From DATMRS01 sp035566015 (lineage in GTDB: Bacteria > Pseudomonadota > Alphaproteobacteria > Sphingomonadales > Sphingomonadaceae): a DNA stretch of 64,000 nt. The notes under the pieces were generated by a model. That model was given only the letters and a program-made list of their open reading frames with translations. It made no database searches and was not told the origin of the DNA. The stretch is from assembly GCA_035566015.1 (NCBI GenBank), contig DATMRS010000020.1:1-64000 (forward strand). The letters run 5' to 3'. Shown piece by piece: positions 31,321 to 40,235 of this stretch. The translations under genes and the position numbers were made by a program. Position 1 is the stretch's first letter. The number at the start of each line of letters is the position of its first letter.

Positions 31321-32079
31321 TCAGAAAGGCAGCAGCTTCGATTTCTTGCTGAACTTCATATAGCCGACATTCGCGCCGAGCCGCCAGCCGACGCCGAGCC
31401 GGATCGGGATCAGCACGATGTCGCCGCGCCGCAGATAGCTCGCGGTGAAGCCGCCGACGACATAGACATTGCCCTCGGCCGCGGGGAACCGCTCGAACAA
31501 ATCCTGCGTGTCATAGAGATTGTAGACGAGGACGAAGGTCTTCGCCCCGTTTGCTCCCAGGTCGAACCCCACCGACGGGCCCGTCCAGAAGACCGGCTGG
31601 TCGCCTTCGATCTTGTGGTGGAGCACGCCCGAACCGTAGCGCACGCCGACGACGATCGCGCCGCCCGCCTCGCGCCCGGTGATATAGGCGTTGGGCTCGC
31701 CCTGGTCGCTCAGGATATTTTCAATGAGCTTCGCCAGCCCCTCGGCGCCCTTGCCGAATACGCCCTCGGCCGCGTCGATCACGTCTTCCTGCCGATAGGT
31801 CGTCTGCTGCTGCGGCGGCGCAGTATAGGCCGTCGCGGTGTTGACCGGCGGCGGCGGCACGCCGGGGGCGGTGGGCGTATCCACCGGCTGCGGCGTATCG
31901 ACCGCCATCGTCGTGCCATAGCCCGCCTCGCTCGCCGGGACGGGTGCGAGGTCGCTCTGCATCGCGGCGTTGGGATCCACCGTGCGCACCTGCGCGCCAG
32001 CTTCCGCCGGCAACGCCGCGAGCACGAACGTGCCGAGCGCCGCGAATGCGGTCAGGCGGGCGGAAAACGGTGTCGACAT
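31321..32079 (-). CDS. eipA: EipA/DUF1134 family envelope protein
   Basis: 252 residues. A signal peptide (FAALGTFVLAALPAEAGA) leads into a Pro/Thr-rich low-complexity stretch to about residue 95, then the DUF1134 domain: EDVIDAAEGVFGKGAEGLAK, YITGREAGGAIVVGVRYGSG, FWTGPSVGFDLGANGAKTFV, NVYVVGGFTASYLRRGD. Brucella EipA of this family is periplasmic and needed for envelope integrity. The symbol is by family resemblance. It reads toward dps. Confidence 0.85.
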   Translation of the reverse strand: MSTPFSARLTAFAALGTFVLAALPAEAGAQVRTVDPNAAMQSDLAPVPASEAGYGTTMAVDTPQPVDTPTAPGVPPPPVNTATAYTAPPQQQTTYRQEDVIDAAEGVFGKGAEGLAKLIENILSDQGEPNAYITGREAGGAIVVGVRYGSGVLHHKIEGDQPVFWTGPSVGFDLGANGAKTFVLVYNLYDTQDLFERFPAAEGNVYVVGGFTASYLRRGDIVLIPIRLGVGWRLGANVGYMKFSKKSKLLPF

Positions 32080-32264
32080 GGATCAGCCCCCGAAAACTGG
32101 TTAAGGACGTTATGACGGACTGCCCTTGCCCTGCAATGAACGGGCGATGACCCGACTCCCTCCCGCGCCGACCCGAGTCGCGCGCGCGAACTGGTCGGCA
32201 TAAGCTGGTGGGAGAGTTGCGACATGAATGCTCGAACCTGCCCACAAGACGGCCGCCGCCAGGG

Positions 32265-33617
32265 ATGAACCCGGTGCGCAGCACCGTCGAAGGGATCGTC
32301 TGGCCGCCTTTGCTGGCCGGCGAGGCGGCGCAGCTTGCCGCCCTCCTCACCCAGCTCGAGCTGAGCGAATATGCGAGCGCGGCAGCGATCGAGGACGGTC
32401 AGTATCGCCAGCTTGCCCCACTCCTGGCGCACCATGCCCGCCATAGCGGCCATTTCGCGCGCCGGCTCGCCGCTGCCGGCCTGACCGCCGAAAAGGCGGC
32501 GACGCCTGGCGGTTTCGCCCTCCTCGGCCTCCTCACCCGGCGCGATCTCCAGACTGCGCCCGATCTCGATGCCCGGGAAGTGCCGAAAGCCCACGGCCGC
32601 ATTCATGAAACCCACAGTTCGGGTTCGACGGGCGAACCGGTCCATTGCCGCCGCACCGCGCTCAACCAGCTCGACTGGCTGGGGGTGACGATGCGCGACC
32701 ATCGCTGGCATCGCCGCGATCTCTCCGGACGCTTCTGCGCGATCCGCGCCTATCAGGCGGAGGTGAGCGAGCGCGAGGACTGGGGGCCGCCGGCAACTCT
32801 GCTCCACCGCACCGGCCCTGCCTTGCTCATCCCCACGCAGGTGCCGATCGAGCGGCAAGCCGAACTGATCGCCCGCTTCCGCCCGACGAGCCTGCTTCTT
32901 TACCCGAGCAATCTGGCCGGCCTGCTGCGGCACATCGACGGCACCGGCCAGCAACTCGACAGCCTTCGCGATATCCGCACCTTCGGCGAGACGGTGCCCG
33001 ATGCCTTGCGTACCGAGACGCACCGCCTGCTTGGCCTTGCCATAGCCGACAATTATTCAACGCAGGAAGCGGGCTATGTCGCGCTGCAATGCCCGGTAAG
33101 CGGCCTCTATCATGTGATGGCTGAAAATCTGATCGTCGAGATACTCGACGAGGCCGATCGCCCCTGCGCGCCCGGCAAATCGGGCCGTGTCGTCCTGACC
33201 GATCTGCGCAACTTCGCCACCCCGCTCATCCGCTACGACATTGGCGACATGGCCGAGCGGGGCGGCGCCTGCCCGTGCGGGCGCGGCCTGCCGACGATCG
33301 CGCGGGTCCGCGGGCGCGTACGCAATCTCCTCACCTATCCCGATGGCCGCCGCGCCTGGCCGATGCTGAACAGCGACCATTTCCGCCGCATCGCCGGCGT
33401 CGCGCAGTTCCAGTTCATTCAGCGCACATGCGAGGCGATCGACGTTCGCCTCATCCTCGACGCGCCGCTCACGCCGGGGCGCGAGGCGGAAATGACGCAC
33501 TGGATACAAGCCGCCCTGGGCAATCCCTTCGCGCTGCGCTTCCTCGTCGAGGCAGGGCCGCTCGCTACCGGCCCCAGCGGCAAGTTCGAGGAATTTGTCG
33601 GCCTGCCCGAGGGCTGA
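32265..33617 (+). CDS. PaaK-like adenylate-forming enzyme (phenylacetate-CoA ligase family)
   Basis: 450 residues from ATG at 32265; a GTG at 32208 would add 19 and neither has a clear ribosome site. The AMP-binding P-loop is THSSGSTGEPVHCRR, then LLLYPSNLAGLLRHI, FGETVPDALRTETH, ADNYSTQEAGYVALQ, and IRYDIGDMAERGGACPCGRGLP. These match PaaK/F390-synthetase-type ligases, which activate a carboxylic acid as acyl-AMP for CoA or another acceptor. The usual C-terminal domain is short. A CoA-thioester hydrolase-type gene follows 53 bp on. Substrate unknown. Confidence 0.8.
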   Translation: MNPVRSTVEGIVWPPLLAGEAAQLAALLTQLELSEYASAAAIEDGQYRQLAPLLAHHARHSGHFARRLAAAGLTAEKAATPGGFALLGLLTRRDLQTAPDLDAREVPKAHGRIHETHSSGSTGEPVHCRRTALNQLDWLGVTMRDHRWHRRDLSGRFCAIRAYQAEVSEREDWGPPATLLHRTGPALLIPTQVPIERQAELIARFRPTSLLLYPSNLAGLLRHIDGTGQQLDSLRDIRTFGETVPDALRTETHRLLGLAIADNYSTQEAGYVALQCPVSGLYHVMAENLIVEILDEADRPCAPGKSGRVVLTDLRNFATPLIRYDIGDMAERGGACPCGRGLPTIARVRGRVRNLLTYPDGRRAWPMLNSDHFRRIAGVAQFQFIQRTCEAIDVRLILDAPLTPGREAEMTHWIQAALGNPFALRFLVEAGPLATGPSGKFEEFVGLPEG

Positions 33618-33670
33618 ACTTGCCCCATCCGCTGCAAGCGGCAAGAGAGGGCCTGAAAGAAAGGGCCCGC

Positions 33671-34714
33671 ATGACCGAAGACGTACAGCTCTCCACCGAC
33701 GGCGCGATTGGCCGCATCTCGCTTGCCCGACCCCGCGCGCTCCACGCACTGACGCGGCCGATGTGCGAGGCGATGATCGCGGCGCTGCTCGGCTGGCGCG
33801 ACGATCCGGCGGTGCGCCTCGTCCTGATCGATCATGCCGAGGGGCGCGGCTTCTGCGCGGGCGGCGACGTGCGCGCGGTGCGCGAGAGCGGGCTCGGCGA
33901 CGGGGTAGAGGCGCGCCGCTTCTTCCTCGCCGAATATCGCCTCAACCATCTGCTGTTCACCTATGCGAAGCCCGTCGTCACAATGATGGACGGCGTGACG
34001 ATGGGCGGCGGCGCGGGCCTCGCGCTGCCCGCTTCCCACCGAATCGCCACCGAACACACGCTGTTCGCCATGCCCGAGGGTACGATCGGCCTCTTCCCCG
34101 ATGTCGGGACAGGCTGGTATCTGCCGCGCCTGCCGGGGCGTGCCGGCGTCTTCCTCGCGCTCACCGGCGCGCGACTCGACGGCGCCGAATGCCTCGATCT
34201 CGGCCTCGCCACCCATTATCTGCCCTCGGCGAGCTTCGCCGAAACCAGGGCGCGGATCGCTGGGCGGCCCGAGGATATAGAGACGATCCTCGCCGCTGCT
34301 GCCGTCGCGCCGCCGCCCGCACGGATCGCACGCAACAGGGAGGCGATCGATCGCCTGTTCGCCGCCGACCGCTATGAGGATATCCTCGCCGCGCTCGATG
34401 GCGATGATTCCAAATGGGCCGCCAAGGAGCGGGCGACGCTCGCCGCCAGATCGCCGACGACATGCAAGGTGGCGCTGCGCCTTCTGGCGGAGGGCGCGGC
34501 GCGCACCGACTTCGCGGAGGAGATGCGTGTCGAATACAGGCTCGCCGTCCGGCTGAGCCGGAGCCACGACTTCATCGAGGGCGTGCGCGCGCTGCTGGTC
34601 GACAAGGACAATGCGCCGCGCTGGGATCCGGCAACACCCGAAGGCGTCACCGATGCGATGCTCGACGCGCTCTTCGCGCCGCTGCCGGCGGACGAGGAAT
34701 GGACGCCGACCTGA
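33671..34714 (+). CDS. Enoyl-CoA hydratase/isomerase family, 3-hydroxyisobutyryl-CoA hydrolase-like
   Basis: 347 residues, longer than simple crotonases. The oxyanion segments are GRGFCAGGDVRAVRESG and DGVTMGGGAGLALPASHRI; FAMPEGTIGLFPDVGTGWYLPRLPG carries the Glu and Asp of the hydrolase subgroup. The C-terminal third (SPTTCKVALRLLAEGA, EYRLAVRLSRSHDFIEGVRA, LVDKDNAPRW) is the ECH_2 extension of 3-hydroxyisobutyryl-CoA hydrolase, an enzyme of valine breakdown. It follows the PaaK-like gene and ends four bases from the convergent bioB stop. Confidence 0.87.
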   Translation: MTEDVQLSTDGAIGRISLARPRALHALTRPMCEAMIAALLGWRDDPAVRLVLIDHAEGRGFCAGGDVRAVRESGLGDGVEARRFFLAEYRLNHLLFTYAKPVVTMMDGVTMGGGAGLALPASHRIATEHTLFAMPEGTIGLFPDVGTGWYLPRLPGRAGVFLALTGARLDGAECLDLGLATHYLPSASFAETRARIAGRPEDIETILAAAAVAPPPARIARNREAIDRLFAADRYEDILAALDGDDSKWAAKERATLAARSPTTCKVALRLLAEGAARTDFAEEMRVEYRLAVRLSRSHDFIEGVRALLVDKDNAPRWDPATPEGVTDAMLDALFAPLPADEEWTPT

Positions 34715-34717
34715 TCC

Positions 34718-35716
34718 TCACTCCGCCGCGATGCGCGCAGGTTCCTCGCTGTACATCGGCTTGAGGCCCAGCTTCTCGAACAGGCGCGCGTCGGCGTCGT
34801 CGCCGGCATTGCCGGTGGTGAGCAGCCGGTCCCCCGTGAAGATCGAATTGGCGCCCGCGAGGAAGCAGAGCGTCTGCGTCGCATCCGACATGCTCTCGCG
34901 CCCCGCCGACAGGCGGACGATCGCCAGCGGCATCGTGATCCGCGCAACGGCGACGGTGCGAACGAACTCGATATCGTCGATCCGCGCTTCGGCCACATCC
35001 TTCAGCAGATCGCCCAGCACGGTGCCCGCGATCGGGATCAGCGCGTTGATCGGCACGCTCTCGGGATGGCGCGGCAAAGTGGCGAGCGCATGGAGGAAGC
35101 CGATCCGGTCCCCCCGGCTCTCGCCCATGCCGACGATCCCGCCGCAGCACACCGAAATCCCGGCCGCGCGCACTTTCTCCAGCGTATCGAGCCGATCGGC
35201 ATAGGTGCGCGTGGTGATGACCTCGCCATAATATTCGGGCGAAGTATCGAGATTATGGTTGTAATAATCGAGGCCCGCCTCGGCAAGGCGCGCCGCCTGC
35301 CCCTCGCTCAACATGCCCAAGGTCATGCAGGTTTCCAGCCCCAGCGCCTTCACGCGCGACACCATGTCGCACAGCGCGTCCATGTCGCGATCCTTGGGAC
35401 TGCGCCATGCCGCCCCCATGCAGAAACGATCCGATCCGCCATCGGCGGCTGCGCGCGCGGCGGCGACGACCGCCTCAACATCCATCAACTTCTCGGCCTT
35501 CAGGCCGCTATGCGCATATGCGGACTGGCTGCAATAGCCGCAATCTTCCGCGCAGCCGCCGGTCTTGATCGAGAGCAAGGTCGAAAGCTGCACCTCGTTC
35601 GCCGCATGATGCGAACGATGCGTTTCCTGCGCGCGCCAGAGCAAATCGTTGAACGGCAATTCGAACAGCCCGGCGATCTCGTCGCGCGTCCAATCGGTAC
35701 GTATCATCTCGGCCAT
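34718..35716 (-). CDS. bioB: Biotin synthase
   Basis: 332 residues. Radical SAM enzyme that inserts sulfur into dethiobiotin. The 4Fe-4S cluster loop is GGCAEDCGYCSQSAYA; SAM and substrate regions include FCMGAAWRSPKDRDM, YYNHNLDTSPEYY, CCGGIVGMGESRGDR and RLSAGRESM; the Arg and Cys ligands of the 2Fe-2S cluster are in place. It is the last gene in a leftward run after the enoyl-CoA hydratase gene. Other bio genes are not in the window. Confidence 0.97.
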   Translation of the reverse strand: MAEMIRTDWTRDEIAGLFELPFNDLLWRAQETHRSHHAANEVQLSTLLSIKTGGCAEDCGYCSQSAYAHSGLKAEKLMDVEAVVAAARAAADGGSDRFCMGAAWRSPKDRDMDALCDMVSRVKALGLETCMTLGMLSEGQAARLAEAGLDYYNHNLDTSPEYYGEVITTRTYADRLDTLEKVRAAGISVCCGGIVGMGESRGDRIGFLHALATLPRHPESVPINALIPIAGTVLGDLLKDVAEARIDDIEFVRTVAVARITMPLAIVRLSAGRESMSDATQTLCFLAGANSIFTGDRLLTTGNAGDDADARLFEKLGLKPMYSEEPARIAAE

Positions 35717-35764
35717 CCTGTTCCCTTTGCGCCCGTTCGGATCGCCATAACCGCTTCGAACCCG

Positions 35765-36532
35765 TCACGCCCCGTCAAATCGCGGCGCGTTTCTGGTGGC
35801 GAAACCCGCGATCGCAGCGCGCGCGTCCGCGGTGCGGCCGGCGATGCGCTGATTGTCGCGTTCGCGCTCCAGCACCGTATCGAAGACTTCGTCAAGCGCC
35901 GCATCCACCTGTCGGCGGATCAGCCCCAGCGCTACCGTCGGCCCGCTCGCAAGGCGTTCGGCAAGCGCTCGCGCCTCGGCCAGCAGCCTGTCCTCGGCCA
36001 ACACGCCATGGATCAGGCCCCAGGCCTCCGCCTCGGCGGCGGGCACCGCCTCGCCCAGCAGGAACATCGCCATCGCCCGCGCGCGCCCCACCGCACGCGC
36101 CACTAGCCAGGTCGCCCCCGCATCGGGGACGAGGCCGATCTGGACGAAACCGAATTGGAAATAAGCCGCTTCCGCCGCGAGTACGATGTCGCCGAGCAAC
36201 GCCAGCGACGCCCCCGCGCCGACCGCCGGGCCGTTTACCGCCACCACGATCGGCACGGGCGATGCGCGCAGTTTGCGGACCAGCGGGTGATAGCTGGCCT
36301 CCAGCACCGCGCCGGGATCGTCGGCGGTGGCGCTCCCGTCGCGCAGGTCTGCCCCGGCACAGAAAGCGCGCCCCTCGCCGGTGAGCAGCACCGCGCGCGC
36401 CTTCTCCACCACCGCTCTGTCGAACGCCGCGCCGATCGCGTCGAGCATCGTCGGCGTCAGCGCGTTCAGCCGGTCGGGCCGGTCGAGCGTGATCGTCGCC
36501 ACCTGCCCGGCGAAGCCGTACCGAACCGTCAT
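35765..36532 (-). CDS. Enoyl-CoA hydratase/isomerase family protein, coupled to rpoN
   Basis: 255 residues. Crotonase fold with oxyanion segments GEGRAFCAGADLRDG and NGPAVGAGASLALLGDIVLA, then FQFGFVQIGLVPDAGATWLV and ARAMAMFLLGEAVPAAEAEAWGL. The conserved Asp in PDAG rather than two Glu suggests an isomerase of the PaaG/PaaB type instead of a plain hydratase. Its ATG overlaps the rpoN stop as ATGA, so translation is coupled to sigma-54, an unusual partner. Confidence 0.87.
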   Translation of the reverse strand: MTVRYGFAGQVATITLDRPDRLNALTPTMLDAIGAAFDRAVVEKARAVLLTGEGRAFCAGADLRDGSATADDPGAVLEASYHPLVRKLRASPVPIVVAVNGPAVGAGASLALLGDIVLAAEAAYFQFGFVQIGLVPDAGATWLVARAVGRARAMAMFLLGEAVPAAEAEAWGLIHGVLAEDRLLAEARALAERLASGPTVALGLIRRQVDAALDEVFDTVLERERDNQRIAGRTADARAAIAGFATRNAPRFDGA

Positions 36533-38052
36533 GCCGCCTGCGCGCGCAGGACACGTTGCCGCCGCCGCTGCACCGACGAGCCGATGCCCATCGCCTCGCG
36601 ATATTTGGCGACGGTGCGCCGTGCGATGCCGAAACCCTGCGCATTGAGAAGTTCGACGAGCTTGTCGTCGGACAGGATCTCGTCGCCCTCCTGCTCGATC
36701 AGCCGGGCGATATGGCTCTTCACCGCCTCGGCGGACACCGCATCGCCGCCATCGGCCACCTGGATCGCGCTGGTGAAGAAATATTTGAGTTCGAACACGC
36801 CACGTTCGCACGACAGATATTTGTTCGACGTGACTCGGCTCACCGTCGATTCGTGCATGCCGATCGCGTCGGCCACGGTCTTCAGGGTTAGCGGCTTCAG
36901 ATGCGCGACGCCATACAGGAAAAAGGCCTCCTGCTGCGCCACGATCTCGCTGGCGACCTTGATGATCGTTCGCGCGCGCTGGTCGAGCGCTTTCACCAGC
37001 CAGTTGGCGCTGGCGAGGCAATCGGAAAGCCACGCCCGGCTTTCCTTGTCCTGTCGCCCAGCGGCCAGCTCGACATAATAAGTACGGTTCACCAGCACGC
37101 GCGGCAGCGTCGCGGCGTTCAGCTCGATCGCCCAGCCGGCGGCGGTACGGGCGAAGAACAGGTCGGGCGTCACCGCCTGCATCCGCTCCCCCCCATAGCG
37201 CAGGCCGGGCTTGGGATCATAGCCGCGCAGCTCGCGGATCATGTCCGCCAGATCGTCGTCATCGACGTCGCAGACGCGGCGAAGCTGCGCCAGCGCACCC
37301 TTGGCCAGCAGATCGAGATGCTCCAGTAGCCGCGCCATCGCCGGGTCGTGGCGATCGGCTTCCTTCGCCTGCAATGCCAGGCATTCGGCCAGCGTGCGAG
37401 CGCCGACGCCGGTGGGATCAAAGCTCTGGACGACGCCCAGCACCCGTTCGACATCGGCGAGCGGAACAGCGAGCCGCTGCGCGAGGTCGAGTGTCTCGCC
37501 GGTGAAATAGCCGGCCTCGTCGATCAGATCGACGATCCGCGCGGCGATGGCGAGATCGGTGCCCGAAAGTGCCGCGCCCGCCTGCGCGTTCAGATGATCG
37601 GCGAGCGACAACTGGCTTGCCAACATCGCTTCGAAGCCCCCCCCTTCGCCCGCGGCGATATCGCCACGGCCCGATCCCTGCATGGCGAGGCCACCATCGA
37701 TGCCGGGGCCATCCGGCTGAAAGACTTCGGTGTCGTAATCGACGTCGAGCGGCGCATCGGCGGCGGCGTCGCCGCTCGACAGCAGCCGGTCGGCGGTGGG
37801 AGGGTCTGCGGCGTCGGCAAAGCCATCCGCCTCGCTTTCACGCTCCGGTTCGTCGCGCTCTTCGCGCGCGCCATCGGCGGTGGATGTTTCCAGGCCCGTC
37901 GCTTCGAGCAGCGGATTCTTCTCGATCTCCTCGGCGATGAACGTCTCGATTTCGAGATTGCTGAGCGCGAGCAGGCGGATCGCCTGCTGCAACTGCGGCG
38001 TCATTACCAGCGACTGGCTTTGGCGCAGGTCGAGGCGGGGGCCGAGCGCCAT
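36529..38052 (-). CDS. rpoN: RNA polymerase sigma-54 factor
   Basis: 507 residues from ATG at 38052, giving MALGPRLDLRQSQSLVMTPQLQQAIRLL split over region I. The acidic region II spans about residues 55-125. The core-binding region includes FDPTGVGARTLAECLALQ. The helix-turn-helix and LKPLTLKTVADAIGMHESTV precede the RpoN box ARRTVAKYREAMGI near the C-terminus. It needs enhancer-binding ATPases. It follows lptB 82 bp downstream, the common alphaproteobacterial order. An open frame longer at the 5' end overlaps lptB and is not used. Confidence 0.96.
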   Translation of the reverse strand: MALGPRLDLRQSQSLVMTPQLQQAIRLLALSNLEIETFIAEEIEKNPLLEATGLETSTADGAREERDEPERESEADGFADAADPPTADRLLSSGDAAADAPLDVDYDTEVFQPDGPGIDGGLAMQGSGRGDIAAGEGGGFEAMLASQLSLADHLNAQAGAALSGTDLAIAARIVDLIDEAGYFTGETLDLAQRLAVPLADVERVLGVVQSFDPTGVGARTLAECLALQAKEADRHDPAMARLLEHLDLLAKGALAQLRRVCDVDDDDLADMIRELRGYDPKPGLRYGGERMQAVTPDLFFARTAAGWAIELNAATLPRVLVNRTYYVELAAGRQDKESRAWLSDCLASANWLVKALDQRARTIIKVASEIVAQQEAFFLYGVAHLKPLTLKTVADAIGMHESTVSRVTSNKYLSCERGVFELKYFFTSAIQVADGGDAVSAEAVKSHIARLIEQEGDEILSDDKLVELLNAQGFGIARRTVAKYREAMGIGSSVQRRRQRVLRAQAA

Positions 38053-38134
38053 GTTCAACGTCGTCCGCCGCCGGCCGCGCCCCGCATCGCCCGGCCCCGG
38101 TTCGACACGAACGGGCGGAGGGGCTGGCGCATGG

Positions 38135-38911
38135 CTAGAGCGCGAAGCCCTCGCCGAGATAGAGGCGCCGCACGTTGGGATCGGCGACGAGCGCCGCCGG
38201 GCTGCCCGCGAACAGCACGCGGCCATCATAGATGATGCAGGCGCGATCGACGATATCGAGCGTTTCGCGGACGTTATGATCGGTGATCAGTACGCCGATA
38301 TCGCGTTCCTTGAGCTGGCAGATCAGGTCGCGAATGTCCGAGATCGAGATCGGATCGATCCCCGCGAACGGCTCGTCGAGCAGCATGATCGAGGGATCGG
38401 CGGCCAGCGCGCGGGCAATCTCCGCCCGCCGCCGTTCGCCGCCCGAGAGCGCCGTCGCCGCGACGTCGCGCAATTTTTCTAGATGGAATTCGCCCAGCAG
38501 CGCGTCGAGCCGCTCCGCCCGCACGCCTTTGTCCGGCTCCACCATCTCCAGCACCGACAGGATATTCTGCGCGACGGTCAATCCCCGGAAGATCGAGGCT
38601 TCCTGCGGCAGATAGCCGAGGCCCAGCACCGCGCGGCGATACATGGGCAGGCGGGTGATATCCTCGCCGTCGAGCAGGATACGACCGGCGTCGGGCTTCA
38701 CCAGCCCCATCACCGAATAGAAGCAGGTCGTCTTGCCCGCGCCGTTGGGGCCGAGCAGACCGACCACCTCGCCCCGCCCGACTTCGAGCGACACGTCCGA
38801 CAGCACCTGCCGGCGGTCATAGGCCTTGGCGATCGAGACGATCGACAGCCCGCGCGCGACGCCGCCGGCGCGTGGCGCGGCTTCGGGCTCGATGAGGGCG
38901 GCGTCGTTCAT
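38135..38911 (-). CDS. lptB: LPS export ABC transporter ATPase
   Basis: 258 residues. Walker A GLLGPNGAGKTTCFYSVMGL, Q-loop LGYLPQEASIFRGLTV, signature LSGGERRRAEIARAL, Walker B IMLLDEPFAGIDPISI and switch His in LITDHNVRETL are complete. The LptB-specific DPI(S) motif is present. It powers LptFG to extract LPS from the inner membrane. It follows lptA and lptC on the same strand with a 90-bp gap after lptA. An N-terminal extension of about 20 residues is unusual but in frame. Confidence 0.96.
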   Translation of the reverse strand: MNDAALIEPEAAPRAGGVARGLSIVSIAKAYDRRQVLSDVSLEVGRGEVVGLLGPNGAGKTTCFYSVMGLVKPDAGRILLDGEDITRLPMYRRAVLGLGYLPQEASIFRGLTVAQNILSVLEMVEPDKGVRAERLDALLGEFHLEKLRDVAATALSGGERRRAEIARALAADPSIMLLDEPFAGIDPISISDIRDLICQLKERDIGVLITDHNVRETLDIVDRACIIYDGRVLFAGSPAALVADPNVRRLYLGEGFAL

Positions 38912-39001
38912 AACGCTCCTTGTCGCACAAGATGGTTACGACGTGGTTATCTCACGCCAATTGGCAAGCTTTATGCATGATCGCGCCCGGCGGGTCGAGC
39001 C

Positions 39002-39568
39002 TCAGGGCGTCGATGTCGCCTTTCCACGCTGGGGGACGGTGAAGCGCCCGCTCACACGGCCGCCCTGCTGGCCCGATTCCCCGATGGTTCCCGCAACGGC
39101 GTTGCCGTCCACCGAGGCACGGCCCGAATCGAGATCGATCACCAGCCGCGCGCCGCGCACGACGTTCGCGCCCTGCGTCAATGTCACATTGCCCAGCATC
39201 GTGATCAGCCGCCGGTCGAGATCATAGATCGCGATCGCGCCGCGCGCCGTCTCGGTCGGGCTCTGCACCACCACGCCGCCGCTGGCGTCGAGGCGATTGA
39301 CCTCGGTCGTGCCCGCGCGCGTATAGGCGACGGTCATCCGCGCCGAGTCCATCGTCATGTCGCCCTGGCGTACATGGACGTTGCCGGTCAGCAGCACGCG
39401 ATCGGCACGATCCTGCAACTCGATGCGATCGGCGGAAAAATCCACCGGCGCGTTGGTATTGTGGTTGCGCAGCGATGAGGAGGCCCCCTGGCCGATCGCC
39501 GGCAACGCCATGAGCAGGCCGAGCGCAAGCGCGCCGCATGCGTAAAGGCGGGAAGCGAGGCTGGTCAT
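39002..39568 (-). CDS. lptA: LPS transport periplasmic protein LptA (OstA-like)
   Basis: 188 residues with a signal peptide (ACGALALGLLMALPAIGQG). The OstA jelly-roll domain runs from PVDFSADRIELQDRADRVLL through VHVRQGDMTMDSARMTVAY and GNVTLTQGANVVRGARLVID. It forms the periplasmic bridge that carries LPS to the outer membrane. Its ATG overlaps the lptC stop by four bases. Confidence 0.92.
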   Translation of the reverse strand: MTSLASRLYACGALALGLLMALPAIGQGASSSLRNHNTNAPVDFSADRIELQDRADRVLLTGNVHVRQGDMTMDSARMTVAYTRAGTTEVNRLDASGGVVVQSPTETARGAIAIYDLDRRLITMLGNVTLTQGANVVRGARLVIDLDSGRASVDGNAVAGTIGESGQQGGRVSGRFTVPQRGKATSTP

Positions 39569-40212
39569 CGCGGCCCTCTGGACCGGCCCTGCACGATATG
39601 CAAGCGCGCGTCGCCGTTCAGCACGACGACGCGGCTGTTAAGATCGGCCCCGATATGATTCGCGGCGAAAGTGCCGAGCGGCATTTTGCCGTCCACCGGC
39701 CCGCCGCTCGATACCTTGCGCGTTTTCAGGTCGATGGTAACGTCGCGCGTCTGCATCCGGTAATTGTCGGGCTGGCGGAACAGGACCGGCCCGTCAATCG
39801 CGATCTTCTCGCTGTCCATATCGTAGCGTCCCCGATTCGCGACGATCGTCGCCGGCCCATCGGACAGCGCGATCCGCGCCGACAGTTTCTGAAGGCGGAC
39901 GATCGGATCGCGCGATGTCGCCTGCACCGCCGATGCTGCGCGGATCTGGAATGGCTGGCCCTTGCTGTCCTCGCCGCGATAGAGCGCGTCGGACACGCGC
40001 ATCCGCTCCTTCGCCACCTGCACGCGATCCTTGCTGAGCACGAAGGAGATGTCGCGGCCCACCGTCAGCGGCGCGAAGGCGAGCAGCGCCACCAGCACCA
40101 CGATCGCGACGGGCAGCAGGACGCGCAGCACGCCGATGACCCGGTCATGGCTGCTGCCCGGCGCCGCCCAGAGGTGGCGCTGGCTGCGGGCGGCGTCAGC
40201 GGCCTGCGACAC
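39565..40212 (-). CDS. lptC: LPS export protein LptC
   Basis: 215 residues. A single N-terminal membrane helix (VLRVLLPVAIVVLVALLAF) anchors a periplasmic beta-jellyroll: KERMRVSDALYRGEDSKGQP, ATIVANRGRYDMDSEKIAIDG, YRMQTRDVTIDLKTRKVSSG. LptC links LptB2FG to LptA. Position directly before lptA and lptB with overlap supports it despite low general conservation of LptC. Confidence 0.9.
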   Translation of the reverse strand: MSQAADAARSQRHLWAAPGSSHDRVIGVLRVLLPVAIVVLVALLAFAPLTVGRDISFVLSKDRVQVAKERMRVSDALYRGEDSKGQPFQIRAASAVQATSRDPIVRLQKLSARIALSDGPATIVANRGRYDMDSEKIAIDGPVLFRQPDNYRMQTRDVTIDLKTRKVSSGGPVDGKMPLGTFAANHIGADLNSRVVVLNGDARLHIVQGRSRGPR

Positions 40213-40235
40213 GCCCGGTCCCCGCCGATCGCGGA

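Noticed and set aside
38053..38229. Extended N-terminus of RpoN overlapping lptB
   Set aside because: The extra 59 residues are low-complexity and overlap the lptB coding end; region I of RpoN starts at the ATG at 38052.
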